Below, one piece after another: positions 7,824-15,953 of a DNA stretch of 38,016 nt; within the stretch, counting starts at the first letter, position 1; each line of letters begins with the position of its first letter. Location of the stretch: the NCBI GenBank assembly GCA_030429765.1, contig JAUIER010000016.1, forward strand, positions 1 to 38,016, written 5' to 3'. The stretch comes from a bacterium. Lineage in GTDB: Bacteria > Omnitrophota > Gorgyraeia > Zapsychrales > Zapsychraceae. The notes under the pieces are model-generated. The model had not been told where the DNA came from. It saw nothing but the letters and a program-made list of their open reading frames with translations, and did not search any database. Both the position numbers and the translations under genes were made by a program.

Positions 7824-9470
7824 ATGAAGGCATCAGACCTGTTCGTTAAGGCTTTAGAAAAAGAAGGTGTAAAATATATTTTTGGAATCCCGGGCGAGGA
7901 GAATCTGGATTTTTTGGACTCTATCCGTGCATCTAGCATCAAATTGGTGATCACCCGCCACGAACAGGCCGCGGGGTTTATGGCCGCGACGTACGGCCGG
8001 TTGACCGGTGAAGTGGGCGTGTGTCTGTCCACCTTGGGGCCGGGCGCGACCAATCTCGTGACCGCGGCGGCTTATGCCCAGCTAGGCGCGATGCCGATGC
8101 TGATGATCACCGGACAAAAGCCCATTAAGACCAGCAAGCAGGGCCAGTTTCAAATCGTCGACATTGTTGACATGATGCGGCCGCTCACCAAATACACCAA
8201 ACAGATTGTCGATGGGAACAACATTCCGTCGCGCGTCCGCGAGGCCTTTCGTCTAGCCAAGGAAGAACGGCCCGGCGCTGTGCATCTGGAACTGCCGGAG
8301 GATGTGGCCGCTGAGAATACGGAAGAAGCCCTGTTCACCGAGAGTTTCGTCCGTCGACCGATTGCCGAGGAGCTGGCGGTGAAACGCGCGGTCAAATTAC
8401 TGGAGAAAGCGCACACCCCCTTGTTGCTGATTGGAGCCGGCGCCAACCGTAAACTCACGTCCAAGAGTCTCAAACGATTTGTGGATAAATTTGAAATTCC
8501 CTTTGTCACCACCCAGATGGGTAAGGGGGTGATTGATGAACGGCATCCGCTGTATCTGGGTAACGCCTCGTTGTCGGACAAGGATTTTGTACATTGCGCA
8601 TTGGACCGTGCGGATCTGATCATTAATGTCGGACACGACGTCGTCGAGAAGCCGCCGTTCTTTATGCATCATGGCGGGATCAAGGTAATTCATATTAACT
8701 TCTTGAGTGCCTCAGTTGATCCGGTTTATTTTCCGCAGGTCGAGGTGGTTGGTGATATCGCTAATAGTATCGATCAGATTATGGGAGGATTGACCCGACA
8801 AGCGCATTGGAGCTTTGACCAGGTTATGGAGATCAAGGCGGAACTCGACAAGCACCTGCTGGTGGGGATTGACGATGATCGGTTCCCGGTTATCCCGCAA
8901 CGGCTGGTCACCGAAGTTCGAAAGGCCATGCCGTCGGATGGGGTCATCGCGCTTGATAATGGTATTTACAAGATTTGGTTTGCCCGCAATTATCCGGCCC
9001 ACGAAGCGAATACGGTATTGCTCGACAATGCCCTGGCATCAATGGGTGCCGGTTTGCCGTCCGCCATGTGCGCCCGTCTGGTGGATCCCAAACGCAAGGT
9101 CATGGCGATCTGCGGCGACGGCGGATTCATGATGAATTCGCAGGAGCTGGAGACGGCGGTCCGGATGAAGCTAAACATGAGCATTTTGATACTGCGCGAT
9201 GACGCGTATGGAATGATCAAGTGGAAACAAAAGGGCATGGGTTTTGAGGAATTCGGACTGGACTACGGTAACCCGGATTTTGTGATGTATGCCGAAAGCT
9301 ACGGGGCGATTGGCCATCGGGTCAAGTCGATTAATGAGCTGGCCCCCACGATCGAGAAAAGTCTGAGTCAGGAAGGCGTTCATTTGATTGATGTCCCTGT
9401 CGATTACTCAGAGAATGATCGGGTATTGAACAAAGAACTCAACGAACGTACATGTTCGTTTCGAGAATAG
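7824..9470 (+). CDS. Acetolactate-synthase-type thiamine-diphosphate enzyme
   Basis: This 548-residue ThDP-dependent enzyme has the three-domain layout of acetolactate synthase large subunits. The N-terminal PYR domain begins with FGIPGEENLDFLD and holds the catalytic glutamate E47 (TRHEQAAGFMA). A central domain follows. The C-terminal PP domain carries the metal/ThDP motif GDGG starting at G431-D432, with RDDAYGMI about 30 residues on. Typical chemistry is condensation of two pyruvates or decarboxylation of a 2-oxoacid. No regulatory small subunit is adjacent, so it is more like the catabolic AlsS type than anabolic IlvB. AAGGA six bases before the ATG at 7824 makes it preferable to the GTG at 7818. 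An aldehyde dehydrogenase gene starts 11 bases downstream, so its product may be an aldehyde; that is inference. Confidence 0.88.
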   Translation: MKASDLFVKALEKEGVKYIFGIPGEENLDFLDSIRASSIKLVITRHEQAAGFMAATYGRLTGEVGVCLSTLGPGATNLVTAAAYAQLGAMPMLMITGQKPIKTSKQGQFQIVDIVDMMRPLTKYTKQIVDGNNIPSRVREAFRLAKEERPGAVHLELPEDVAAENTEEALFTESFVRRPIAEELAVKRAVKLLEKAHTPLLLIGAGANRKLTSKSLKRFVDKFEIPFVTTQMGKGVIDERHPLYLGNASLSDKDFVHCALDRADLIINVGHDVVEKPPFFMHHGGIKVIHINFLSASVDPVYFPQVEVVGDIANSIDQIMGGLTRQAHWSFDQVMEIKAELDKHLLVGIDDDRFPVIPQRLVTEVRKAMPSDGVIALDNGIYKIWFARNYPAHEANTVLLDNALASMGAGLPSAMCARLVDPKRKVMAICGDGGFMMNSQELETAVRMKLNMSILILRDDAYGMIKWKQKGMGFEEFGLDYGNPDFVMYAESYGAIGHRVKSINELAPTIEKSLSQEGVHLIDVPVDYSENDRVLNKELNERTCSFRE

Positions 9471-9481
9471 AGGAGGCAATC

Positions 9482-10873
9482 ATGGCGGAAAAATTACAGG
9501 TTAAATCTCCTTACGACGGTCATCTAATCCGTGAATTGGATTTAATGACATGGACGGACATCGACCAAAAGCTCGACGTGGCCAAAAAGTTGGCGGCGGA
9601 CCGGCGTCAGTGTCTGCCGATCGCCCAACGGATCGAAATCCTTGAACGGACAGCCGAGCTTGTGACCGAACGTGCTGATGAGTATGCCCGACAGGCCGCG
9701 GAAGAAGGCGGTAAGCCGTTGATGGATTCTCAGGCCGAGCTTAAACGCGCGGTCAATGGGATTCGCGAGGCCGCCCAATCGATCGGTCAATTAACGGGCG
9801 AAGAGATTCCGATGAATATGAACGCAGCGTCAAGCGGACGCATGGCGTACACGTTACGCGAACCGATCGGGGTGGTCGTGGCGATCAGCGCGTTCAATCA
9901 TCCTTTTAATCTGATTGTGCATCAGGTCATTCCAGCGGTCGCCACGGGATGTCCGGTGATTGTGAAACCGGCCGCCAATACGCCGTTGTCTTGTCTGAAT
10001 GTGCTGGATTGTCTGTATGAAGCGGGCCTGCCCGAGGAATGGGCGCAGTTGGTGATTTGTCGTCGGGATGAGGCTGAAAAGCTGGTGACAGACGCGCGCG
10101 TGTCGTTTCTTACCTTTATCGGTTCAGCCGAGGTCGGCTGGAGTCTGCGGTCTAAAGTTTATCCAGGCGTGCATTGCGCGATGGAACACGGAGGTGTCGC
10201 TCCGGTGATCGTTGAACCGGATGCCGACATCAAACGAATGTTGCCGTTGTTGGCCAAGGGCGGTTTGTATCATGCCGGACAGGTCTGTGTATCGGTGCAA
10301 CGCGTGTATGTCCACGAGTCGCTCGTCCAGGAGGTATCAGATGGACTGGTCAAGCTGGCCGAAGAAATGAAGGTGGGAGATCCGCTTCATGAAGATACCG
10401 AGATCGGGCCATTGATCTCGCCGTCGGAAGTCGAGCGTGTGGATCATTGGGTGCAGGATGCCGTCAAGGCCGGGGCCAAAGTATTGACCGGCGGTAAGCG
10501 GATCGGCGAGACATGTTATGAGCCGACGATATTATTAGATCCACCGGAGGACGCGGATGTGTCCACCCAGGAAATATTCGGTCCTGTTATCTGTGTCTAC
10601 GGATATAAATCGCGCGATGAGGCCATCGAGCGGGCCAATGCTTTGCCATTTTCATTTCAATCGGCAATTTTTACCAAAGACATCAACGTCGCGTTTGATA
10701 CTGTCAAACGGCTGGAGGCCGTCACGGTCTTGGTGAACGATCATACCGCGTTCCGGGTGGATTGGATGCCGTTCGGCGGTCGCAAGCAATCCGGTCTCGG
10801 GATGGGAGGGATCATTCACGCGATGCGCGATATGACCGTCGAGAAGATGTTTGTCGTCAATTTGAACGAGTAA
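9482..10873 (+). CDS. NAD(P)+-dependent aldehyde dehydrogenase
   Basis: This 463-residue aldehyde dehydrogenase superfamily enzyme oxidises an aldehyde to an acid, or to an acyl product. It shows the NAD-binding/oxyanion segment ISAFNHPFNL, general-base E235 in the variant MEHGGVAPVIV (the usual motif is ELGG), catalytic C269 in GGLYHAGQVCVS, and the conserved EIFGPV near the C-terminus. An AGAGGAGG site before the ATG at 9482 decides the start over the in-frame ATG at 9452, which lies inside the upstream gene. The tight spacing to the ThDP enzyme (11 bases) indicates one operon and probably successive steps. The closest subfamily may be phosphonoacetaldehyde/succinate-semialdehyde-like; the substrate is unknown. 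Confidence 0.9.
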   Translation: MAEKLQVKSPYDGHLIRELDLMTWTDIDQKLDVAKKLAADRRQCLPIAQRIEILERTAELVTERADEYARQAAEEGGKPLMDSQAELKRAVNGIREAAQSIGQLTGEEIPMNMNAASSGRMAYTLREPIGVVVAISAFNHPFNLIVHQVIPAVATGCPVIVKPAANTPLSCLNVLDCLYEAGLPEEWAQLVICRRDEAEKLVTDARVSFLTFIGSAEVGWSLRSKVYPGVHCAMEHGGVAPVIVEPDADIKRMLPLLAKGGLYHAGQVCVSVQRVYVHESLVQEVSDGLVKLAEEMKVGDPLHEDTEIGPLISPSEVERVDHWVQDAVKAGAKVLTGGKRIGETCYEPTILLDPPEDADVSTQEIFGPVICVYGYKSRDEAIERANALPFSFQSAIFTKDINVAFDTVKRLEAVTVLVNDHTAFRVDWMPFGGRKQSGLGMGGIIHAMRDMTVEKMFVVNLNE

Positions 10874-10900
10874 GCGATAACCTTTAACGTCAGGATCTGC

Positions 10901-11356
10901 ATGTCAAATCACACAGAGACCAGGCCGCCGTTCTGGATGGGTTTGTTAGTGATAGCTGTCGGCTTGATCCCGATGTCGGTTGGGGCCGAACCATCAAAGG
11001 GCGTCCCGGAGTGGATGATACCGGTGGCGTGCTCGGTTTTTATTTTGGGCGGTTTGTGTCTGATCGGTCAAGCCCTTGGGTTGCATTGGGTGGGGAACAT
11101 CTTCGGTCCGATGATTATGCTGATCTTTGCCGGGATGTTTATCTACATCGGATTCGGACCGGGCGAGCGTGAATGCACCAGCAGTTTTTCATTTGGATTT
11201 TTCAGGACCAGCCGGCCGGCCAACAGTTGTCGGGCCTTTGGTTATTTCGGACTACTGACATTGATACTGTTTATTGTTTGCAGTGTGGTGGCGGTTCGAT
11301 CTTTTCTCGACAAACGAAAACGGCTGGAAACAGATAACTCATCACCTATCGATTAG
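10901..11356 (+). CDS. Small multipass membrane protein, unknown
   Basis: This 151-residue protein begins with MSNHTETRPPFWMG after an AGGA site six bases upstream. It contains about four hydrophobic segments (roughly 12-28, 40-60, 68-88 and 116-136), with a Cys/Ser/Phe/Arg-rich loop between the third and fourth. I do not recognise a family. It lies 27 bases after the aldehyde dehydrogenase in the same direction, so it is probably the last gene of that operon. Its stop codon overlaps the stop of the convergent FIST gene by four bases (TTAG at 11353-11356). Confidence 0.6.
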   Translation: MSNHTETRPPFWMGLLVIAVGLIPMSVGAEPSKGVPEWMIPVACSVFILGGLCLIGQALGLHWVGNIFGPMIMLIFAGMFIYIGFGPGERECTSSFSFGFFRTSRPANSCRAFGYFGLLTLILFIVCSVVAVRSFLDKRKRLETDNSSPID

Positions 11357-12495
11357 AGTTTTTCACGCATCGTGGTAATGGTCATGGTTTGATTGTGCAA
11401 TTCACACTTGGCGTTGGGGGTAAAGGGCGAGATCTCACCGTAGGAGTAAAATCCGCACAGCGGTGTATTCAGGCCGTACACATGTCGGACACCGGCCACT
11501 TCCTCAGCGATCCTGTCCTGCAGCACCAGCTTTCGTCCCACACAACTAATTAGAATGGCCAAGTCAGGATCCGGGGAGTTCAGGCTTTTACGCGTGATAT
11601 TGGCCGCTTGCTGGGCGCCTTCAATGAGACGTTCAAAATCGGCCCGCATCAGTCTCGCAGCGTATCCCTGATTCATGTCGCCGGCAAAGATCAACGCGTT
11701 TTTTTCTTCATCGATACCGAGGATGGTTCGTACGACCCACTCATCGCCTTCTTCGGCCCGGATGCTCAGCGGATACAGTAATCCGGATCCGGGTAGATCT
11801 TTGGCCTTGTCACCCACGTACCACTTGTAGAGTTCGAGGGCCGGCCGTCCATCGAGTTCGTAGAGGATATTTCCTTCCGATTTAGTGATCACGTGATCCT
11901 CACCTAATATATCCCATCCGCCCAAGGAGCTGTAGCCGATACGTAAGTGCGATCCATAGAATCCGACAAGGGCCACGCGATTTTGCTGACCGGGTTCTTC
12001 GGCGATGACATAGGTCTCCTTGAAATCGGAACCGTCCGCGGACAGTCCTCCGGTCACGGATACATTATTGGGCAGAGACTGAGTGATTCCGTGCACCAGC
12101 TCGCTGCCATTGATTTGCAGCCCATCCGACAAAACGAAAATATGGGTGAGGTCCTTTTTCGGAAGACTTTCGGCCAGCTGATGACCGATACTGAAGCTGT
12201 CATTCATCGACTCAATCTGCGCCTTGACCAGCCGCACCTGCGTCTTTTCAAAATATATTGCGGTTACGGCCACCGAGTCGTCACGAACCTCGGTATCCAG
12301 GATTTCACCGGCGCTGGAGCATCCCACCAGATGGGCCTGGGGATAGCGGTCCTTGAGCTCCTGATAAACAGCGGGGTCTTTGATCAGGGCTGTGGCCCCG
12401 AAGCACAAGACCAATTGCGCTTGCTGAGCCAGGTCATTTGACGATAAATTGGTCCAGCCTGCCTCCGGCGTATAGCTTAATTGTTCGATTTTCAT
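11353..12495 (-). CDS. FIST-domain (FIST N + FIST C) signal-transduction protein
   Basis: This 380-residue stand-alone FIST protein has no kinase, cyclase or methyl-accepting domain attached. FIST modules are small-ligand sensor domains, proposed to bind amino acids. The N-terminal half has LVLCFGATALI, then the typical YPQAHLVGCSSAGEI with the CSSAGEI signature. The middle holds VTGGLSADG and VALVGFYGSHLRIGYSSLGGW. The C-terminal half ends with CVGRKLVLQDR...GFYSYGEISP, the FIST_C hallmark, where the family typically reads G-Y-GEI-P. The start has AGGAG six bases upstream on the minus strand. A possible promoter lies just before it. The partner is unknown; the neighbouring kinase/phosphatase operon is divergent and may be functionally linked, which is inference. 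Confidence 0.88.
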   Translation of the reverse strand: MKIEQLSYTPEAGWTNLSSNDLAQQAQLVLCFGATALIKDPAVYQELKDRYPQAHLVGCSSAGEILDTEVRDDSVAVTAIYFEKTQVRLVKAQIESMNDSFSIGHQLAESLPKKDLTHIFVLSDGLQINGSELVHGITQSLPNNVSVTGGLSADGSDFKETYVIAEEPGQQNRVALVGFYGSHLRIGYSSLGGWDILGEDHVITKSEGNILYELDGRPALELYKWYVGDKAKDLPGSGLLYPLSIRAEEGDEWVVRTILGIDEEKNALIFAGDMNQGYAARLMRADFERLIEGAQQAANITRKSLNSPDPDLAILISCVGRKLVLQDRIAEEVAGVRHVYGLNTPLCGFYSYGEISPFTPNAKCELHNQTMTITTMREKL

Positions 12496-12798
12496 CCAGT
12501 TCTCCTACACCTCAAATATACCACATAGTGGCAAATATGACAGTCCTTAATGTGTCAAAAATGACATCTCTCCGTCGAGAAGAGGTCGAAAATTATTTTT
12601 TTTGGATAACGTAATGACGCTCTATTGAGGATGAATAATGATAGTAGGAAGATACAAAAAGTCAGATATTGGTCAATTGAAGAAATGGCCAAAAAATCAA
12701 GAATCCATGCATTGGAGCGGATGATTTGGGATAGAATATGGATTGAGCGGGGCGCCCCGTCTCTTGGATCCACACAACCTAAGAAAGGATTGTTGAAA
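12496..12798. other. Intergenic region between divergent FIST and mscS-like genes
   Basis: These 303 bases are AT-rich near 12590 (T8 run). They hold the possible FIST promoter and the TGTCA/TGACA repeat. The mscS frame stays open upstream to 12625, but that stretch has no hydrophobic or domain signal and I treat it as leader. I see no convincing plus-strand promoter and no RNA gene. Confidence 0.5.
12515..12543 (-). promoter_or_regulatory. Possible sigma70 promoter of the FIST gene
   Basis: On the minus strand a -35-like CTGTCA (12538-12543) and a -10-like TATATT (12515-12520) are 17 bases apart. This would leave only a short leader before the AGGAG site. A TGTCA-AAAA-TGACA inverted repeat lies just upstream (12553-12566) and could be an operator. 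Confidence 0.35.
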
Positions 12799-13656
12799 AT
12801 GCTCAACTTGGAATTGTCACCGATATACGGATGGGTAAAACATGCAGCGATTTTTGCGGTGATCGTGATGGGGACCTTTCTGGTCGCACGTATCGTCAAG
12901 CGCTTTCTGGACCGTCACTTTGACGGTGATAATGAGGATTCCGGCCTGAATGTGACCCAGTTCACATTTCTCAAACATCTGATCACCGGGCTGATCTACT
13001 TCGGCGGTTTTGCGCTGGCGGTGTACAGTGTGCCGGGTTGGCGGAACCTTTCGTTGTCGATGTTTGCCAGTTCGGGTATCATCGCGGTAGTTGTCGGGTT
13101 TGCGTCGCAGCATGCCCTGGCCAATCTGGTATCAGGAATTTTTATCACGATCTTTCGTCCGTTTCGTGTAGGCGACAGGGTACGGATGATGGGCAAGGAT
13201 GTGGCCGGGATTGTGGAAGATATCACCTTACGTCATACCGTTCTGCGGACTTTCGAGAGTAAAAGGATCGTAATTCCCAATTCACTCATTAGTTCGGAGA
13301 TCGTCGAAAACGCGAATTTGATAGATGAAAAGATCTGCCGGTTTGTGGAGTTTGGTATCAGTTATGATTCCGATATGGATCTGGCGATGAAGATTATGCG
13401 GGAGGAGGCCCTGGCGCATCCGGACACGATCGATGTCCGGGATGATGAGCAGAAAAGCAAGGGTGATCCGGTTGTTGTTGTCAGGGTATTGGGTTTTGGT
13501 GACTCCTCGGTCAATCTGCGGGCCTGGGTCTGGGCCAAGGATCAGCCGACCGCGTTTGTATTGGCCTGCGATCTCAACGAACGGATTAAAAAACGGTTTG
13601 ACCAGTCGGGAATTGAAATTCCATTTCCGCACCGTACAATTGTTCATAAAAAATAG
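12799..13656 (+). CDS. MscS-family small-conductance mechanosensitive channel
   Basis: This is a 285-residue ion channel of the inner membrane that opens under membrane tension. After an N-terminal membrane segment and a second one (LITGLIYFGGFALAVYSV), the pore-lining TM3 is plain: the Ala/Gly-rich GIIAVVVGFASQHALANLVSG, then FRPFRVGDRV at the start of the beta domain. IVEDITLRHTVLRTFESKRIVIPN follows, and an alpha/beta C-terminal domain. I chose the ATG at 12799, with AAAGGA nine bases before it. Longer in-frame starts (TTG 12625, ATG 12631) would add about 57 residues of charged, unconserved sequence. The next gene starts 25 bases later, so this is likely the first gene of the kinase-phosphatase operon. 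Confidence 0.88.
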   Translation: MLNLELSPIYGWVKHAAIFAVIVMGTFLVARIVKRFLDRHFDGDNEDSGLNVTQFTFLKHLITGLIYFGGFALAVYSVPGWRNLSLSMFASSGIIAVVVGFASQHALANLVSGIFITIFRPFRVGDRVRMMGKDVAGIVEDITLRHTVLRTFESKRIVIPNSLISSEIVENANLIDEKICRFVEFGISYDSDMDLAMKIMREEALAHPDTIDVRDDEQKSKGDPVVVVRVLGFGDSSVNLRAWVWAKDQPTAFVLACDLNERIKKRFDQSGIEIPFPHRTIVHKK

Positions 13657-13681
13657 CGGTTTACCCAGGAGAAGAAATACG

Positions 13682-14416
13682 ATGCAGAAAATTACCGACT
13701 TTGATTTCAAACAGGGTGATCAACTGACCGCCAAATATGTTTTTTTGGAGAAGTTGGGTTCCGGTTGGGAAGGCGAGGTTTACAAGATTCGGGAATTATC
13801 GACGGGAATTGAACGCGCGGCTAAACTGTTTTTTCCGCACCGGAATCTCAAAAACCGATCGGCTTTGTTTTACGCCGAGAAGCTGCACAAACTGCGGCAG
13901 TGCCAGATGCTGATTCAGTATCACAATGAAGAATTGATATATATCGATGGCACGCCGATCACGGTGTTGATCTCCGAATATGTGGAGGGAGAATTGTTAA
14001 GCGAATTTGTCAAAGGCTTTCGCGGCAAACGACTCAGACCGTATATGGCACTGCATTTACTGCACGCGCTGGTGCGGGGGATTGAGGAGATTCATCTTCT
14101 AAAAGAATATCACGGTGACATTCACACGGACAATGTGATCGTCAATCGTTTTGGTCTGACGTTTGATCTCAAGTTTCTCGACCTGTTTCATTGGGGTGCG
14201 CCGACCAAGGCCAACCGACAATATGATATCCTGTCGATCATTCGGCTTTTCCACGAATGCCTGGGTGGTGCCGCCCATTATGCGCAGTTGCCCGCGGAAA
14301 TCAGGCAGATCTGTTGCGGGCTTAAGTCTTCACTCATCATCAAGAAGTTTCCGCATATCTCTATCCTGAAAGAGCATCTCGAGAAGATGGCCTTATCCAG
14401 TGAGGTGACCCATTAG
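13682..14416 (+). CDS. Protein kinase-fold protein (eukaryote-like Ser/Thr kinase type)
   Basis: This is a compact 244-residue kinase with no extra domain and no membrane segment. The glycine loop is G26-S-G28-W-E-G31-E-V33, the ATP lysine is K48 in AAKLF, and a candidate alpha-C glutamate is E66. The catalytic loop is HGDIHTDN (H144, D146, N151). The metal-binding aspartate is D167 in FLDLF, replacing the usual DFG. The activation segment and C-lobe are short, as in LPS-kinase or ABC1-like small kinases. All catalytic residues are present, so it is probably active. AGGAG nine bases before the ATG at 13682 sets the start. The gene lies 25 bases after mscS and its end overlaps a PP2C phosphatase frame, giving a kinase/phosphatase pair. 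Confidence 0.85.
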   Translation: MQKITDFDFKQGDQLTAKYVFLEKLGSGWEGEVYKIRELSTGIERAAKLFFPHRNLKNRSALFYAEKLHKLRQCQMLIQYHNEELIYIDGTPITVLISEYVEGELLSEFVKGFRGKRLRPYMALHLLHALVRGIEEIHLLKEYHGDIHTDNVIVNRFGLTFDLKFLDLFHWGAPTKANRQYDILSIIRLFHECLGGAAHYAQLPAEIRQICCGLKSSLIIKKFPHISILKEHLEKMALSSEVTH

Positions 14417-15116
14417 TTCATCCAGACGAATTCGATGGCGGGGATATGGGGTCACCAGTGTTGGCCGGATCCGGGAGAACAATCAGGATCGTTGTTTCAC
14501 CGACAACCGCAGCGGATTGTACATCGTCGCGGACGGGATGGGCGGTGTTGAAGGCGGCGCCGAAGCCGCTTCGATCGTCGTGCATGAACTGCCGTCGATG
14601 TTTCGACGTACCTGGCGCCGGTTTCGGACCTTTGAAAAGACAGCCTGTCAGGCTCTTCTTCAGGAGGATATTCACACCGTCAATGATCTGGTATACCGAC
14701 AGGGACAGGCCCTACAACTCTCGGGTATGGGGTCAACCCTGGTCACGCTGTATCTCAAGGATCGTCTGGGGTTTGTGGCGCATCAAGGTGACAGCCGGGC
14801 GTATCGTTGGCGGCAGGGGCAGTTGGAGCTTCTAACGCGGGATCATGTGAGTGGACCGGACTCGCATGTGCTGACGCGGGCCATGGGTTCGGCCGACTAT
14901 GAACCGGCCGATGTGGATTTACTTGCCCTTGAAAGCAACGACCGGTTTTTGTTGTGCAGCGATGGACTCACCGGAATGCTCTCAGATACAAAGATCGCCT
15001 CGATCATCCACGCGTCAGCGGATCAAAGGGTCGGACAAAATCTGGTGGACGCCGCCAATGAGGCTGGCGGTGAGGATAATGTCTCCGTCATCTGGATTCA
15101 CGGATTATCGACTTAA
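14412..15116 (+). CDS. PP2C-family protein phosphatase, probable non-canonical ATT start
   Basis: This PP2C serine/threonine phosphatase has the motifs VGRIRENNQDR (residues 17-27), VADGMGG (39-45), GSTLVTLYL, VAHQGDSRAYRW, LLCSDGLTGML and GGEDNVSVIWI. Together these supply the metal-binding aspartates of a full catalytic domain. The first ATG/GTG/TTG in frame is the TTG at 14517, which would delete the conserved N-terminal RENNQD strand. The frame is open only from 14409 (TGA at 14406). The best initiator is the ATT at 14412, overlapping the kinase stop as ATTAG, with GAGGTG four bases upstream; this gives 234 residues. Alternatives are translational frameshifting from the kinase, a sequence error near 14400, or the short TTG form. 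Pairing with the kinase implies reversible phosphorylation of a shared target. Confidence 0.8.
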   Translation: MSSSRRIRWRGYGVTSVGRIRENNQDRCFTDNRSGLYIVADGMGGVEGGAEAASIVVHELPSMFRRTWRRFRTFEKTACQALLQEDIHTVNDLVYRQGQALQLSGMGSTLVTLYLKDRLGFVAHQGDSRAYRWRQGQLELLTRDHVSGPDSHVLTRAMGSADYEPADVDLLALESNDRFLLCSDGLTGMLSDTKIASIIHASADQRVGQNLVDAANEAGGEDNVSVIWIHGLST

Positions 15117-15201
15117 TTCACCCCGCGGCTTGCCTGCCCAGTGGCCTTACGTTACAATACCTGTCAATAGCACGATAAAATCGTAATCAGGAGATAAATA
15201 T

Positions 15202-15942
15202 ATGTTTGAATGGATTGCCTCGATTGAGGCCTGGATTGCTCTGGGTACGCTGACCGCGCTGGAGATCGTTCTTGGAATTGACAATATCATTTTCATTTCC
15301 ATATTGGTGGGGCGATTGCCTGAGCAGCAGCGTGACATGGCCCGAAAGCTGGGATTGTTGTTGGCGATGGTGGCGCGTTTGATTCTGCTGTTTTGTATCA
15401 GCTGGGTCATGGGTTTGACTTCGTCATGGTTTCATCTGTTTGGGCACGAGATTTCCGGACGGGACGTGATCCTGATCGTGGGAGGTCTGTTTCTGTTAGC
15501 CAAATCCACGCATGAGATTCATGTGAGCCTTGAAGGTGAAGAGTCCCACGGAGACACCCACAAGGGCGCGACCATGGGGATGGTCCTGCTGCAAATTGCT
15601 ATCCTGGATCTGGTGTTTTCACTGGACTCCGTGATCACCGCCGTTGGATTGGCTGATCAGATTTCCATTATGGTGATCGCGATCATTTCGGCGATATCGG
15701 TGATGATGCTGGCGGCACGTTCAATCAGTGAGTTTGTCGATCGTCACCCGACGGTCAAGATTCTCGCGCTGTCTTTTCTGATTATGATCGGTGTAACCCT
15801 GATTGTCGAAGGTTTCGAAGTTCATGTGCCGAAGGGGTACATCTATTTTGCGATGGCCTTTTCAATGATGGTCGAACTACTGAATATGAAGATGCGGTCC
15901 AACCGTCAAAAACCGTTGAAGTTACGCAAACCAATCGCCTAG
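15202..15942 (+). CDS. TerC/YgdQ-family integral membrane protein
   Basis: This 246-residue protein has about seven membrane segments. It has the TerC-family signature ALEIVLGIDNIIFISILVGR near the N-terminus and the mirror repeat LDLVFSLDSVITAVGL after the middle. Both carry the conserved acidic residues in membrane helices (E and D in repeat 1, D in repeat 2), implying metal binding or transport; several TerC homologues are involved in Mn2+ export or tellurite and stress resistance. Length fits the YgdQ-like short form. AGGAG nine bases before the ATG at 15202 sets the start. It sits 85 bases after the PP2C gene and 11 before the HelD-like gene. TerC linked to kinases and phosphatases recalls Ter stress systems, but no TerD/TerB genes are here. 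Confidence 0.88.
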   Translation: MFEWIASIEAWIALGTLTALEIVLGIDNIIFISILVGRLPEQQRDMARKLGLLLAMVARLILLFCISWVMGLTSSWFHLFGHEISGRDVILIVGGLFLLAKSTHEIHVSLEGEESHGDTHKGATMGMVLLQIAILDLVFSLDSVITAVGLADQISIMVIAIISAISVMMLAARSISEFVDRHPTVKILALSFLIMIGVTLIVEGFEVHVPKGYIYFAMAFSMMVELLNMKMRSNRQKPLKLRKPIA

Positions 15943-15953
15943 AGAAAACATCG

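Noticed and set aside
13433-13681. N-terminal extension of the kinase gene to 13433
   Set aside because: It would overlap most of the mscS C-terminus. A strong ribosome site at 13670-13674 and a proper glycine loop spacing support the start at 13682.
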